From the NCBI RefSeq assembly GCF_001426885.1, contig NZ_LMFP01000028.1:1340067-1404066 (forward strand): 64,000 bases of DNA, given 5' to 3'. The position numbers and the translations under genes were made by a program. Below are positions 41,548-50,751 of this stretch, piece after piece. The stretch comes from Pelomonas sp. Root1444 (lineage in GTDB: Bacteria > Pseudomonadota > Gammaproteobacteria > Burkholderiales > Burkholderiaceae_C). The notes under the pieces were generated by a model. That model ran no database searches and had not been told where the DNA came from. It was given only the letters and a program-made list of their open reading frames with translations. The first letter of the stretch is position 1. Every line of letters begins with the position of its first letter.

Positions 41548-43778
41548 GGCCCAGCCCCATGCTGCCTACCGGTCAAGCGCTCGACGACCTGCCACCGCGC
41601 CCGCGCGTGCTGCTGGTCGATGACGACGAGGTCAACCTGCTGCTGACCGCCGCGGCGCTGCGCGAGCGCGGCTTCGAGGTCACCGAGGCCGACAGTGGCA
41701 GCGAGGCGCTGGCCCAGCTGTCCACCCGCGCGCCCGACGTCGTCGTGCTGGACGCGCTGATGCCCGAACTGGACGGTTTCGAAACCTGCGCGCTGCTGCG
41801 CGCCACGCCGGGTTTCGAATCCATGCCGGTGCTGATGCTGACCGGCCTGGACGACGAGGCCTCCATCAACCGCGCCTACCAGGCCGGCGCGACCGACTTC
41901 TTCGTCAAGTCCTCGCAGTGGAGCCTGCTGGACGGCCGCCTGCGTTACCTGCTGCGCAGTTCCCGCACCCGGCTGGAACTGGAGCGCAGCAAGGCCAAGC
42001 TGGCGCGCGCGCAGGACTTGGCGCGCATGGGCAGCTTCGAGTGGCGGCGTGGCGTGGCCGGCAGCTTCTCGATCTCGGCCGAAGGCCTGCGCGTGTTCGG
42101 CCGTGGCCCACAGGACAAGCTGGACTTCATCGGCGTCATGCGCATGGTGCCGTCCGACGATCGCCATGTCTTCCTGCGCCTGCTGCGCGATGTCGTGGCC
42201 CACACGTCGGTCCTCATCACCGACCTGCCGCTGACGCTGCCCGATGGCCGCCAGCGCGTCGTGCACATCGAGGCCGAGCCCGAGTTCAGCGAACAGGGCG
42301 CCGTCAGCGGCTACACCGGCATCCTGCAGGACGTGACCGACCGCCGCCAGGCCGAGGACCGCATCCGCCAGCTGGCGCATTTCGACGCCTTGACCGGCCT
42401 GCCGAACCGCCGCCAGCTGATCTGGCGCGTCGAGCGTGCCATCGAGAGCGCACGCCGCGGCGGCCACGAGGTGGGCCTGCTGCTGATCGACCTGGACCGC
42501 TTCAAGGTCATCAACGACACCCTCGGCCATGCGGCCGGCGACGAGTTGCTGATCGAGGTTGGCAAGCGCCTGCGTGGCTGCGTGCGCCACTCCGACCAGA
42601 TCATGGAAGGCGTGCTCGAAGGCCTGGGCAACCGCAGCCACCGCGGCCTGGAAGCCGTGGGGCGCCTGGGCGGCGACGAGTTCGTGGCGCTGCTGCCCGA
42701 AGTGGCCGATGAGCGCGACGCCGAGCGCGTGGCCGACCGCGTGCTGGACGCCCTGCGCGAGCCCATCTTCGTCGGCGGGCAGGAGTGCTTCGTCACGGCC
42801 AGCGTGGGCATCGCCATCTACCCGCGCGACGGCCAGAGCATGGCCGACCTGCTGCGCAACTCCGACGTGGCGATGTACGCGGTCAAGAGCCAGGGCCGCA
42901 ACGCCTCGGCCATCTACTCGCCGCAGCTGGCCGGCCACGGCAAGCAGAAGCTGGAGCTGGAAAGCGCGCTGCACAAGGCGCTGGAGCGCAACGAGATCGT
43001 GCTGCACTACCAGCCCAAGATCGACGTGCGCGCCGCCCGCATGGTGGGTGCGGAGGCGCTGATGCGCTGGCAGCGCGGCAACGTGCTGGTGCCGCCGGCC
43101 GACTTCATCCCCCTGGCCGAAGAGACCGGCCTCATCGTGCCGCTGTCCGAATGGGCACTGAAGGAAGCCGCCCGCCAGGCCAAGCTGTGGTCGCTGCAGT
43201 TCGGCTTCGCCGACTCCATCGCCGTCAATCTCCCTAGCAGGCTGTTCGAGCGGACCGATCTCGTCGAGCACATCCACCAATGCGTCAGCGCCTATGGCGT
43301 GCCGCACCGGTCGATCCAGCTCGAGATCACCGAGAACAACCTGATGAAGGACCTGCAGAACGTCATCCCCTCTCTGCACCGTCTGAACGAAGTGGGCGTC
43401 GAGATCTCCATCGACGATTTCGGCACCGGCTACTCGTCCCTCGCCTACCTGACCACGCTGCCCATCTCCGAGGTCAAGGTCGACCGCACCTTCGTGCGCG
43501 ACCTGGGCATCACGCCGCAGAGCTCGGCCGTCGTCACGGCCATCATCGCGCTGGCCCGCGCGCTCGGCCTGCGGGTGATCGCCGAAGGCGTGGAGACGCT
43601 GCGGCAGATGGAAGTGCTGCACCGCCTGGGCTGCTCGCTGATGCAGGGCTTCCTGTTCAGCAAGGCCTTGCCGGCGGACGAGCTGGAGCGCTGGATCGCC
43701 CAGACCGTGCTGCCGCGCAAGGCACCCTGGATCACGCAGGCGGACGGCAGCCAGGACGTCGTGCGCGGCCAACGCTAG
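41544..43778 (+). CDS. REC-PAS-GGDEF-EAL response regulator
   Basis: A 744-residue c-di-GMP enzyme. The REC domain (22-130) has D26-D-D28, the phospho-acceptor D70 and K122. A PAS/PAC region follows (about 150-265, ending YTGILQDVTDRR). The GGDEF domain starts at FDALTGLPNRRQLIW with an intact GGDEF motif near residue 378. The EAL domain has EALMRW, ENNLMKD and DDFGTGYSSLAYL, so both active sites look preserved. Odd: between RHSD and GRLGGDEF sits about 20 extra residues (QIMEGVLEGLGNRSHRGLEAV). The GTG start gives a 4-base overlap with the Hpt gene; an ATG five codons in is the alternative. Confidence 0.9.
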   Translation: MRPSPMLPTGQALDDLPPRPRVLLVDDDEVNLLLTAAALRERGFEVTEADSGSEALAQLSTRAPDVVVLDALMPELDGFETCALLRATPGFESMPVLMLTGLDDEASINRAYQAGATDFFVKSSQWSLLDGRLRYLLRSSRTRLELERSKAKLARAQDLARMGSFEWRRGVAGSFSISAEGLRVFGRGPQDKLDFIGVMRMVPSDDRHVFLRLLRDVVAHTSVLITDLPLTLPDGRQRVVHIEAEPEFSEQGAVSGYTGILQDVTDRRQAEDRIRQLAHFDALTGLPNRRQLIWRVERAIESARRGGHEVGLLLIDLDRFKVINDTLGHAAGDELLIEVGKRLRGCVRHSDQIMEGVLEGLGNRSHRGLEAVGRLGGDEFVALLPEVADERDAERVADRVLDALREPIFVGGQECFVTASVGIAIYPRDGQSMADLLRNSDVAMYAVKSQGRNASAIYSPQLAGHGKQKLELESALHKALERNEIVLHYQPKIDVRAARMVGAEALMRWQRGNVLVPPADFIPLAEETGLIVPLSEWALKEAARQAKLWSLQFGFADSIAVNLPSRLFERTDLVEHIHQCVSAYGVPHRSIQLEITENNLMKDLQNVIPSLHRLNEVGVEISIDDFGTGYSSLAYLTTLPISEVKVDRTFVRDLGITPQSSAVVTAIIALARALGLRVIAEGVETLRQMEVLHRLGCSLMQGFLFSKALPADELERWIAQTVLPRKAPWITQADGSQDVVRGQR

Positions 43779-43790
43779 CGCGGCACATCC

Positions 43791-45638
43791 ATGGCTTCCA
43801 GCTTGCCCCCGGCGCAACTCGCCAAGGCTGCGCTGCAGCGCCTGGCCCAGGCGCGCCTGGAACCCACGCCCGAGAACTACGCCCGCGCCTACGCGATCGA
43901 GGCCGGCGGCGACGCTGCACCGGCCGCCAATACTGCCGTGCCGGAACGCCTGCAGCAGCTGATGTCCAAGCTGATCAGCCTGGCCCTGCCCTCAGGCGGC
44001 ACCCGCCAGGAGCTGCAGACGGCGCTGCGCGAGCAGCGGCTGGACGAACTGCAACGCCAGGTCGACAAGCTGCTGGACGTGGCGGGCCCCGCCGCTCAGG
44101 CCGAGACGCTGGCCCAGGCCATCGAGCGCCTCGTGCGCGGGCTGGAGCGTGGCGGCAAGCACTGGACGCTGGCGCGCAAGAAGGACGGCGTCCAGCGCGT
44201 GCTCGAGCAAGGCCGCAGCGACAGCGGCAAGCTCGTCAAGCGCCTGGGCCAGCTGATCGCGAGCTGGGACAAGGACGGCGACGGCAGCGGCGTCGAGACC
44301 GAGGAGGACGGCGGCACGCCCAGCCAGTTCTTCGCCGACAGCGCCTTTGCCGACTCGGGCTTCCGTGAACCCAGCGGTTTCGGCGAACTCAGCCGCACCG
44401 GCACACGCGACGCATCCCCAGCGGCCGACACGGCACCGCACTGGCTGGACATCAGCGGCGAACTCAACGGCACCGTGCGCCATGCACTGCGCTCGCCGCA
44501 GGCCGAGGCGACGCCGGCCGATGCGCTGATGCGGGAACTGGAGGCCGCCCAGGACGAACTGCGGGCCGGTGGCGCCAGCGCCGACCGCGCCGCGCAGATG
44601 GCCGCGCTGTGCCAGCGTGCGCGCCACCTGCTGGACCACCGCCGCCACATGTTCGATGCGCTCGGCGGCCTGTGCCGCGAGCTGTCGGCCAGCCTGGTGG
44701 ACCTGGCCGAGGACGACTCCTGGTCGCAGGGCCAGGCCGAGGCCATGAACAACACGCTGGCCCAGGGCCTGTCCGGCCGTGGCGTGCGCACCGTGTCCGA
44801 GCTGCTGGCCGGCACGCGCCAACGCCAGCGCACGCTGCGCGACGAGCGCTCCAAGGCGCGCGATGCGTTGAAGGGCCTGATCCAGCGCATGCTGAGCGAA
44901 CTCGGCGAGCTGGGCCAGCACACCGACCGGTTCCAGAACAACGTGGGCCGCTACGCCGACGCCATCGAACAGGCGGACTCGCTGGAAAGCCTCGCCGGCA
45001 CGGTGCGCGAGATGGTCGAGGAGAGCCGCAGCGTGCAAAGCCTCGTCTCGCAGACGCAGCAACGGCTGACGCTGGAGCACGACCGCGCCGCCGCGCTGAC
45101 GCAGCGCGTGGACGAGCTGGAGGGCGAGCTGCGCCGGCTGTCCAGCGAGGTCCACACCGACCAGCTCACGCAGGTCGCCAACCGCCGCGGACTCATCCAG
45201 GCGTTCGGCATCGAACAGGCCAAGGCCGAGCGCGAGACCCGACGCATCGCGCTCGCGCTGCTGGACATCGACAACTTCAAGAAGCTCAACGACAGCCTGG
45301 GCCACCATGCCGGCGACATCGCGCTGAAGTCGCTGGCCGAGCGCACCCAGACGTCGCTGCGCCCCGGCGACATGGTGGCGCGCTACGGCGGCGAGGAGTT
45401 CGTGCTGATGCTGCCCGACACGCCGCTGGACGAAGCCCAGGCCGTGCTGGTGCGCCTGCAGCGCTCGCTGTCGGCCGCCCTCTTCAACCACGAGGGCAAG
45501 GACGTGTTCGTCACCTTCTCGGCCGGCGTGACGCTATACCGGCCCGGCGAGACCCTGGAGGCCGCGCTGGACCGCGCGGACGTGGCGCTGTACGAGGCCA
45601 AGCACACGGGCAAGAACCGGGCGTGCATCGCGGAGTGA
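43791..45638 (+). CDS. GGDEF diguanylate cyclase with helical N-terminus
   Basis: A 615-residue protein that makes c-di-GMP. The C-terminal GGDEF domain has the motif variant YGGEEFVLMLPDT and the inhibitory RxxD site (RPGD, five residues upstream). The first about 440 residues are predicted helical/coiled coil with no TM segment or known sensor, opening LPPAQLAKAALQRLAQARLEPTPENYARAYA, a block common to Burkholderiales cyclases. It follows the REC-GGDEF-EAL gene by 12 bases, in the same direction, so a shared operon is likely. Confidence 0.9.
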   Translation: MASSLPPAQLAKAALQRLAQARLEPTPENYARAYAIEAGGDAAPAANTAVPERLQQLMSKLISLALPSGGTRQELQTALREQRLDELQRQVDKLLDVAGPAAQAETLAQAIERLVRGLERGGKHWTLARKKDGVQRVLEQGRSDSGKLVKRLGQLIASWDKDGDGSGVETEEDGGTPSQFFADSAFADSGFREPSGFGELSRTGTRDASPAADTAPHWLDISGELNGTVRHALRSPQAEATPADALMRELEAAQDELRAGGASADRAAQMAALCQRARHLLDHRRHMFDALGGLCRELSASLVDLAEDDSWSQGQAEAMNNTLAQGLSGRGVRTVSELLAGTRQRQRTLRDERSKARDALKGLIQRMLSELGELGQHTDRFQNNVGRYADAIEQADSLESLAGTVREMVEESRSVQSLVSQTQQRLTLEHDRAAALTQRVDELEGELRRLSSEVHTDQLTQVANRRGLIQAFGIEQAKAERETRRIALALLDIDNFKKLNDSLGHHAGDIALKSLAERTQTSLRPGDMVARYGGEEFVLMLPDTPLDEAQAVLVRLQRSLSAALFNHEGKDVFVTFSAGVTLYRPGETLEAALDRADVALYEAKHTGKNRACIAE

Positions 45639-45767
45639 TCCGTGACATCCGCCACGAACGGTGGCGGGTGAACGAACGGTTGCATCTCGCGCCAGCGGCG
45701 CAGGCGGTCTGACCGGCATCATGCGCGCCGCGGGGCGGTCAGCCGCCGCGGTCACCCAGGAGCATCC

Positions 45768-47828
45768 GTGAAGTCGAGTCATCGTGGCGCCGGTCGGCGC
45801 GAAATCCTGCTGGCCGGCTGCGCCATCCTCACCACCGCCTGTGGCGGTGGCGGGGGTGGCCACGACGAGGCATCCGGCGCCGCACCCGCAGCGACCGAGG
45901 CCGCGGGCCTCGCGGCCACCGCCGCCGCCCGGGACATCACGGCGGACATCCTCGCCAACCGCGACATCACGCTGGCCGGCGCCGCCGTCATCAAGCTGCC
46001 GGCCGGCACGACGACCTACACCGGCGTCATCAGCGGCCAGGGCACGCTGCGCCTGACGCCGGCTGCCGGCACGGGCACGCTGGTCATCACGCGCACCAGC
46101 ACCTTCACGCTGCCGGTGGCGCAGCAGGTCCAGGTGGTCAAGAAGACGGTCTATCCCGGTGCGGGCTATGCGCTGACCGTCGCCGGCATCAATCCGCCGG
46201 TGCTGACCATCGACCCCGGCGTCACGTTCCAGATCGGCACCAACACCGCTGCCGACAACTCGCCCAACATCATCGCCACGTCGGACAGCAGGAACGAGGC
46301 GGGCCTCATCAATGGCGAGATCAACCTCAACAACATCCGCAACGACGGCACGATCGCGCTCAGCAGCGCGCAGTTCGTGCTGCTGGGACAGATCAGTGGC
46401 AGCGGCAGCATCGTGCAGCTGCCGGGTGTCTGGGGTGGCAACTCGCCGCGTGGGGTGAGCGACTTCACCGGCGTGCTGTCGCTGACCACGGGGCACGACT
46501 TCGGCAGCAACCATGTCGCGGCCTCGTTCCCCAACGCCAAGGCCATCCTCAACGAGGGCTCGTGGCTGGTCTGGAGCCCGCCCGGCAGCGTCGTCACGGT
46601 GCCGCAGAACATCTACGAAGCGGCCTACGGCAACGACATCAACTTCCACGCCATCGGCCCGTCCACCATCGTCATGGCCGGCGTCTACAGCCACACCGAC
46701 AACAGCCCGCACAACCAGCCCAACCTGGTCAACCCGGGCCTGAGCGACCCCAGCCTGAACCACGCCAAGGTCATCTACCGCGGCGGCGCGAACGACGTCA
46801 ACGGCAACGACGGCAGCTACCGGGGCATCAACATCGAGCGCGGCGCCGGCACCGTCCAATGGGGCGACGGCACGCACGCCAACTTCTTCCTGCCGTCGGC
46901 CCCGTCGCCGGCCGACCCCAACCCGCCGCTCGGCAAGAAGAACGCCTACATCAACCTGCGCAGCGGCAACCTGGCGTTCAACTACAACGGGCCGGTCACG
47001 CTGCACGTGGGCATCACCGGCGGCGGGGGTGGCCCGCACCGGGAAGGCTCGGTCGGCACGGGCAACGTCACGATCATGGCCACGCCGGGCAACGACGTGA
47101 CCTTCGCGCAGCCGCAGAACTACAACGGCACCACCACCATCGGCGCCAACGCCATCCTGCGCCTGGGCACCGGGACACCCGTGCCGCTGAACTACATCAC
47201 CGTCAACGCGACCCGGGGCAAGTCGACGGTCCTGCAGGCCACCTACAGCGGCGACGCCAGCCTGCTGACGGCCGAGTCGCCGAATGGGGCCGCCAGCAAT
47301 GCCATCGTCAACGACGGCCAGCTCATCGTCCAGAACACCGCCACCGCGATCACGCTGTCCAACATCAGCGGCAGCGGCAGCCTCGCCCACACCGGCGCCG
47401 CCGCGCTCACGCTGCAGAACAACAGCTACAAGGGCGCCACGCGGCTCGAGGGTGGCACCACCTGGGCCGGCAGTGCGAACGCGCTGGGCACGGGCGACGT
47501 CGTCAACAACGCGGCCCTGGCGCTGGCCAGCGGCCAGCATGAACTGGCGCTGGGCGGCAGCTTCCGCCAGGGCGCGAACGGCCAGCTCACGCTCTCCGTC
47601 GCCGGCACGTCACCCGGCGTCAACCACGGCCATCTCAGCGTCGCCGGGCCGGCGGTGCTGGGCGGCACCCTGGTGCTGAACTTCAGCGGCAGCTATGCCC
47701 GGGGGCAGAAATTCGTGCTGATCCAGGCCGCTGGCGGCCTCAGCGGTGCGTTCAGCTCGATCACCAGCAACGGGGCGACCGTGGCGGCCGGGCAGGACGC
47801 CACGAGCTTCTTCGTCACCGTGCAGTAG
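45768..47828 (+). CDS. Large glycine-rich lipoprotein with autotransporter-like passenger repeats
   Basis: A 686-residue protein from a GTG start with AGGAG upstream. The N-terminus has twin arginines (GRREILLAG) and the lipobox LTTAC at residues 21-25 followed by six glycines, typical of an exported lipoprotein. The body is a repetitive beta-helix-like sequence with PATR-like elements (NYNGTTTIGANAILRLGTG, NSYKGATRLEGGTTWAG, GTLVLNFSGSYARGQKFVLIQAAGGLSGAF) as in autotransporter passengers. There is no C-terminal beta-barrel: it ends SSFFVTVQ-like right after the passenger. It may be a surface or periplasmic adhesin or polysaccharide-interacting protein. Function unknown. Confidence 0.75.
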   Translation: MKSSHRGAGRREILLAGCAILTTACGGGGGGHDEASGAAPAATEAAGLAATAAARDITADILANRDITLAGAAVIKLPAGTTTYTGVISGQGTLRLTPAAGTGTLVITRTSTFTLPVAQQVQVVKKTVYPGAGYALTVAGINPPVLTIDPGVTFQIGTNTAADNSPNIIATSDSRNEAGLINGEINLNNIRNDGTIALSSAQFVLLGQISGSGSIVQLPGVWGGNSPRGVSDFTGVLSLTTGHDFGSNHVAASFPNAKAILNEGSWLVWSPPGSVVTVPQNIYEAAYGNDINFHAIGPSTIVMAGVYSHTDNSPHNQPNLVNPGLSDPSLNHAKVIYRGGANDVNGNDGSYRGINIERGAGTVQWGDGTHANFFLPSAPSPADPNPPLGKKNAYINLRSGNLAFNYNGPVTLHVGITGGGGGPHREGSVGTGNVTIMATPGNDVTFAQPQNYNGTTTIGANAILRLGTGTPVPLNYITVNATRGKSTVLQATYSGDASLLTAESPNGAASNAIVNDGQLIVQNTATAITLSNISGSGSLAHTGAAALTLQNNSYKGATRLEGGTTWAGSANALGTGDVVNNAALALASGQHELALGGSFRQGANGQLTLSVAGTSPGVNHGHLSVAGPAVLGGTLVLNFSGSYARGQKFVLIQAAGGLSGAFSSITSNGATVAAGQDATSFFVTVQ

Positions 47829-47835
47829 CTGCCGG

Positions 47836-49182
47836 TCAGAAGTTGAACGCCAGGCGCAGGCCGCCCCAGTGGCGGCCGTTGACGACGATGGGCGCCGCGG
47901 CTTCCTTCAGCAGCACGAACCGGCCGCCGCCCATGTCGCGGCGGTAGGTCTGCAGAAGGAAGGGCCGGGTGTTGCGCGCGGACGCGAGGCCCGTGCGGTC
48001 ATTGAAGATGCGGCGGTAGCGGCTGTTGGCCGTGTTCCAGACCGTGTCGCCCGGGCGCTGCGGCTGGCAGTACTTGCGGTTGTGCGTGGCGATGTAGCCG
48101 TTGCGGTCGGCCGAGATGCAGAAGACGATCTTGTCGCTGAAGGCCAGCGTCTTCTCCTGCACGTTGGGGAACAGCCGGTCGGTGAGCTGGCAGAAGCGCG
48201 TGGTGTGCTGCTGCGGGTTCGTGCCCTCGATGGGCCGGTAGTTCTCGTCGAAGAGGTCGCTCTGGCTGATCTGACCGTCGCGCAGCGCCGCTTCGAGCAG
48301 CTCGCTGATCTCGCCGGCCGCCTGCTGGGCCGCGCGGATGAAGGGCATGTCGTCGACCTCCACGCCGCTCTCGGCGATCTGCTCGACGAGTTCCTCCGAC
48401 ATGCGCAGGAAGCGGTCGCTGCCGTCGAACGCCACCTTGAGGCCGTGCGAGGCCTGCATGACCTCGCGTTCCAGCTCGTGCGCGCGCTCGTTGAGCAACT
48501 GCATCTGCTGGCCGCTGTCGGCCGCGGAGGTGGAGATGCGGTGCACATCCTGCTCCACCTCGTGGAAGGCCGCGTGGATCTGGCTGGGCTTGCCGGCGTT
48601 CTCGGTCAGCTCGGCGCTGAAGCGGTCGATGCGCGCCTGCAGGCTGCCGATGGCGTTGACGATGGCCTTGGACGACGCCTCGACCTGGCCGGCCAGCGCC
48701 TTGACGGCCTCGGCCACGACCGCGAAGCCACGGCCGGCGTCGCCCGCGTGCTTGGCCTCGACGGCCGCGTTGAAGGCGACGAGCCGCGTCTGCAGCGAGA
48801 TCTTGGTGATTTCGGCCGCCGCGTCGGACACCTGGGCCAGCGTCGCCGCCATGCCGCCGACCTCGCCGCCGACGACGCCCAGCGCCGAGCGCGCGCGCTG
48901 CACGGCGGCAGCACTCTGGGCGGTGGCGGTGGCGATGGCCGCCTGCGCCTGACCGATCTGGTCAAGCTGCTGGGCCAGGGCTTGCATGGCCTGCCCCTGG
49001 GCCTGCACCACGCGTTGCGTGTCTTCCAGCGCGCCGCGCACTTCGGCGGCATCCTTGCCTACGGTGGAAATGGAGCGTGCCAACCGCTTGACGACGTTCA
49101 GTGCAGCGCTGTCGTCACGGCGGGCCGGCTCATCGCTTGGCGCGACGGCAGACGAGGCCCCGCCCTTGATCCATCCGAACAT
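47836..49182 (-). CDS. Soluble methyl-accepting chemotaxis protein with C-terminal Cache-like sensor
   Basis: A 448-residue chemoreceptor without TM segments. The signalling hairpin is near residues 120-175: ITKISLQTRLVAFNAAVEAKHAGDAGRGFAVVAEAVKALAGQVEASSKAI. The tip deviates from the usual QTNLLALNAAIEAARAGE. After a helical stretch the C-terminus holds a Cache-like sensor (FCISADRNGYIATHNRKYCQPQRPGDTVWNTANSRYRRIFNDRTGL...RPFLLQTYRRDMGGGRFVLLKEAAAPIVVNGRHWGGLRLAF). This inverted order marks cytosolic receptors. It is the last gene of the flhB-flhA-flhF-flhG-fliA run, 51 bases from fliA. Confidence 0.88.
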   Translation of the reverse strand: MFGWIKGGASSAVAPSDEPARRDDSAALNVVKRLARSISTVGKDAAEVRGALEDTQRVVQAQGQAMQALAQQLDQIGQAQAAIATATAQSAAAVQRARSALGVVGGEVGGMAATLAQVSDAAAEITKISLQTRLVAFNAAVEAKHAGDAGRGFAVVAEAVKALAGQVEASSKAIVNAIGSLQARIDRFSAELTENAGKPSQIHAAFHEVEQDVHRISTSAADSGQQMQLLNERAHELEREVMQASHGLKVAFDGSDRFLRMSEELVEQIAESGVEVDDMPFIRAAQQAAGEISELLEAALRDGQISQSDLFDENYRPIEGTNPQQHTTRFCQLTDRLFPNVQEKTLAFSDKIVFCISADRNGYIATHNRKYCQPQRPGDTVWNTANSRYRRIFNDRTGLASARNTRPFLLQTYRRDMGGGRFVLLKEAAAPIVVNGRHWGGLRLAFNF

Positions 49183-49233
49183 GCGTTTGTCCCCTGCTTC
49201 TGGGCTGGGGCGCCACATCAGCAACCCAGCGAA

Positions 49234-49947
49234 TTACCAGTCGCGCAGCTTAACGCGCAACCTTGCGATGGATTGGCTGTGCAGCTGGCAGACGCGGGAC
49301 TCCGTGACCTTGAGCACGGCCGCAATCTCTTTGAGATTCATGTCGTGCTCGTAATACATGCTCATCACGAACTGCTCGCGCTCGGGCAGGTTCTTGATGG
49401 CGGCCACCAGCGCCTCGCGCATGCGATGGTCCTGCAGCTGTGCGACGGGGTTGGCGTTGTCGTCGGCGACATGGCGGTCGAGGTAGTCGTTGTCGCCGTC
49501 GTCGCCGGACATGTCTTCCAGATAGACGAGCTGGGTGCCGCGCACCTTGCCGAGCAGCTCCTGGTACTCGGCCAGCGGCAGGCCCATTTCCTTGGCGATC
49601 TCTTCTTCCTTGGGTGCGCGGCCCAGGCGCTGCTCGACCTTGTGCACCGCGACTTCGATCTCGCGCTGCTGGCGCCGCGTGCCACGGCTCATCCAGTCGC
49701 CACCGCGCAGCTCATCGAGCATGGCGCCGCGGATGCGCTGGGTGGCGAAGGTCTCGAACTGCACGCCCTGCTCGGCATCGAAGCGCGACAGCGCGTCGGT
49801 CAGGCCGATGAGGCCGACCTGGATGAGGTCGTCCACCTCCACATTGGCCGGCAGCTTGGCAATCATCTGGTGCGCCAGGCGTCGGACCAACGGGCTGTAT
49901 TGCTTGATCAGCGTGTTGTTGTCGAGGCGGCCTTTGGGCGTGTACAT
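49234..49947 (-). CDS. fliA: RNA polymerase sigma factor FliA (sigma-28)
   Basis: A 237-residue sigma-28. Seen: region 2 (YSPLVRRLAHQMIAKLPANVEVDDLIQVGLIGLTDALSRFDAEQGVQFETFATQRIRGAMLDELRGGDW), region 3 (REIEVAVHKVEQRLGRAPKEEEIAKEMG) and region 4 (ALVAAIKNLPEREQFVMSMYYEHDMNLKEIAAVLKVTESRVCQLHSQSIARLRVKL). It transcribes late flagellar genes from promoters such as those found here upstream of flgM, motA and the flagellin gene. The ATG giving MYTPKGRLD is the family start. Confidence 0.97.
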   Translation of the reverse strand: MYTPKGRLDNNTLIKQYSPLVRRLAHQMIAKLPANVEVDDLIQVGLIGLTDALSRFDAEQGVQFETFATQRIRGAMLDELRGGDWMSRGTRRQQREIEVAVHKVEQRLGRAPKEEEIAKEMGLPLAEYQELLGKVRGTQLVYLEDMSGDDGDNDYLDRHVADDNANPVAQLQDHRMREALVAAIKNLPEREQFVMSMYYEHDMNLKEIAAVLKVTESRVCQLHSQSIARLRVKLRDW

Positions 49948-49963
49948 CGTGAACTCCGACAGT

Positions 49964-50740
49964 TCAGTGTGCTGCGTGGAACGGTGAGGGCACCACGCGC
50001 GCCGGGCGCAGCGGGGTCGCGTCAGAGGCTGCATCGAGGGCCGCACCCGGGGGAGCGGCGAGCAGCAGCTCACGGGCCAGGTGGCGTAGCTCGGGAGGGA
50101 GCGGCGCATGCGGGTTGGCCCGCGGGTCCAGGCAGGCCCAGTCGCGCAATACCGCGCCGAGGAAGCCGTCGGCGCAGGAGTGAAGCTGTTGCGCGATGCG
50201 GGTGGCCACGCGCAGCTGGGGGTGGCAGGCCATGAGCAGACTGTAGACCATCAGGCCGGCCCGTTGGGTGAGCCATTTCATGCCTGCGTAGGCTTCGGTG
50301 ACGCTGTGCGGGTCGGTGTCGGCGAGCAGCAGCGGGCGCACCTCGCGCTGGGCGACGACACGGGCCAGCTCGGCCGCCGGCGCGTGCAGCAGGATGACAT
50401 CGGCCTCGGGCGCGGCGGCTGCCACGGCGTCCAGGAAGGCGGCGGCCGAGCCATTGGCGTTGATATGCCGCAGCGGCAGGCCGCGCGCGGCCAGGTACGA
50501 GACCTTGGGCGACAGGCGCTCGATGCAGTTGGACAGGTCGACCTGCGCCAGCTCGGACGGCTGCGGCGAATGCTCGCCAGCGTCGACCACCAGCGTCTGC
50601 AGGTTCAGCTCCGCGAAGGCGGCGCACAGGCCTTCCAGCAGCACACCGGCGCCCATGACGCGCGGGTTGCTGACGACCGGCACGAAGCGGGTCTTGGAGG
50701 CGGCGAAGAGGCGGCGCAGGCCGTGGGCTTGGTCTAGCAT
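49964..50740 (-). CDS. flhG: FlhG/FleN-like MinD-type protein with degenerate P-loop
   Basis: A 258-residue protein in the FlhG place between flhF and fliA. It keeps the Rossmann-like order (FVPVVSNPRVMGAGVLLEGLCAAFAELNLQTLVVDAG, then VDLSNCIERLSPKVSYLAARGLPLRHINANG, ADVILLHAPAAELARVV), but the Walker A region reads SNPRVMGAG instead of SGKGGVGKT, so the catalytic lysine is missing. FlhG normally limits flagellar number through ATP-dependent partner and membrane binding; here it may be a non-ATPase regulator or FlhF partner. No convincing membrane-targeting helix was identified at its C-terminus. Confidence 0.75.
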   Translation of the reverse strand: MLDQAHGLRRLFAASKTRFVPVVSNPRVMGAGVLLEGLCAAFAELNLQTLVVDAGEHSPQPSELAQVDLSNCIERLSPKVSYLAARGLPLRHINANGSAAAFLDAVAAAAPEADVILLHAPAAELARVVAQREVRPLLLADTDPHSVTEAYAGMKWLTQRAGLMVYSLLMACHPQLRVATRIAQQLHSCADGFLGAVLRDWACLDPRANPHAPLPPELRHLARELLLAAPPGAALDAASDATPLRPARVVPSPFHAAH

Positions 50741-50751
50741 CGCGCCCCGCT

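Noticed and set aside
45534..47540. Leftward open frame of about 670 codons opposite the glycine-rich lipoprotein
   Set aside because: Valine/arginine/aspartate low-complexity translation, no start signal, and it overlaps the cyclase end. The rightward gene has a ribosome-binding site and a lipoprotein signal.
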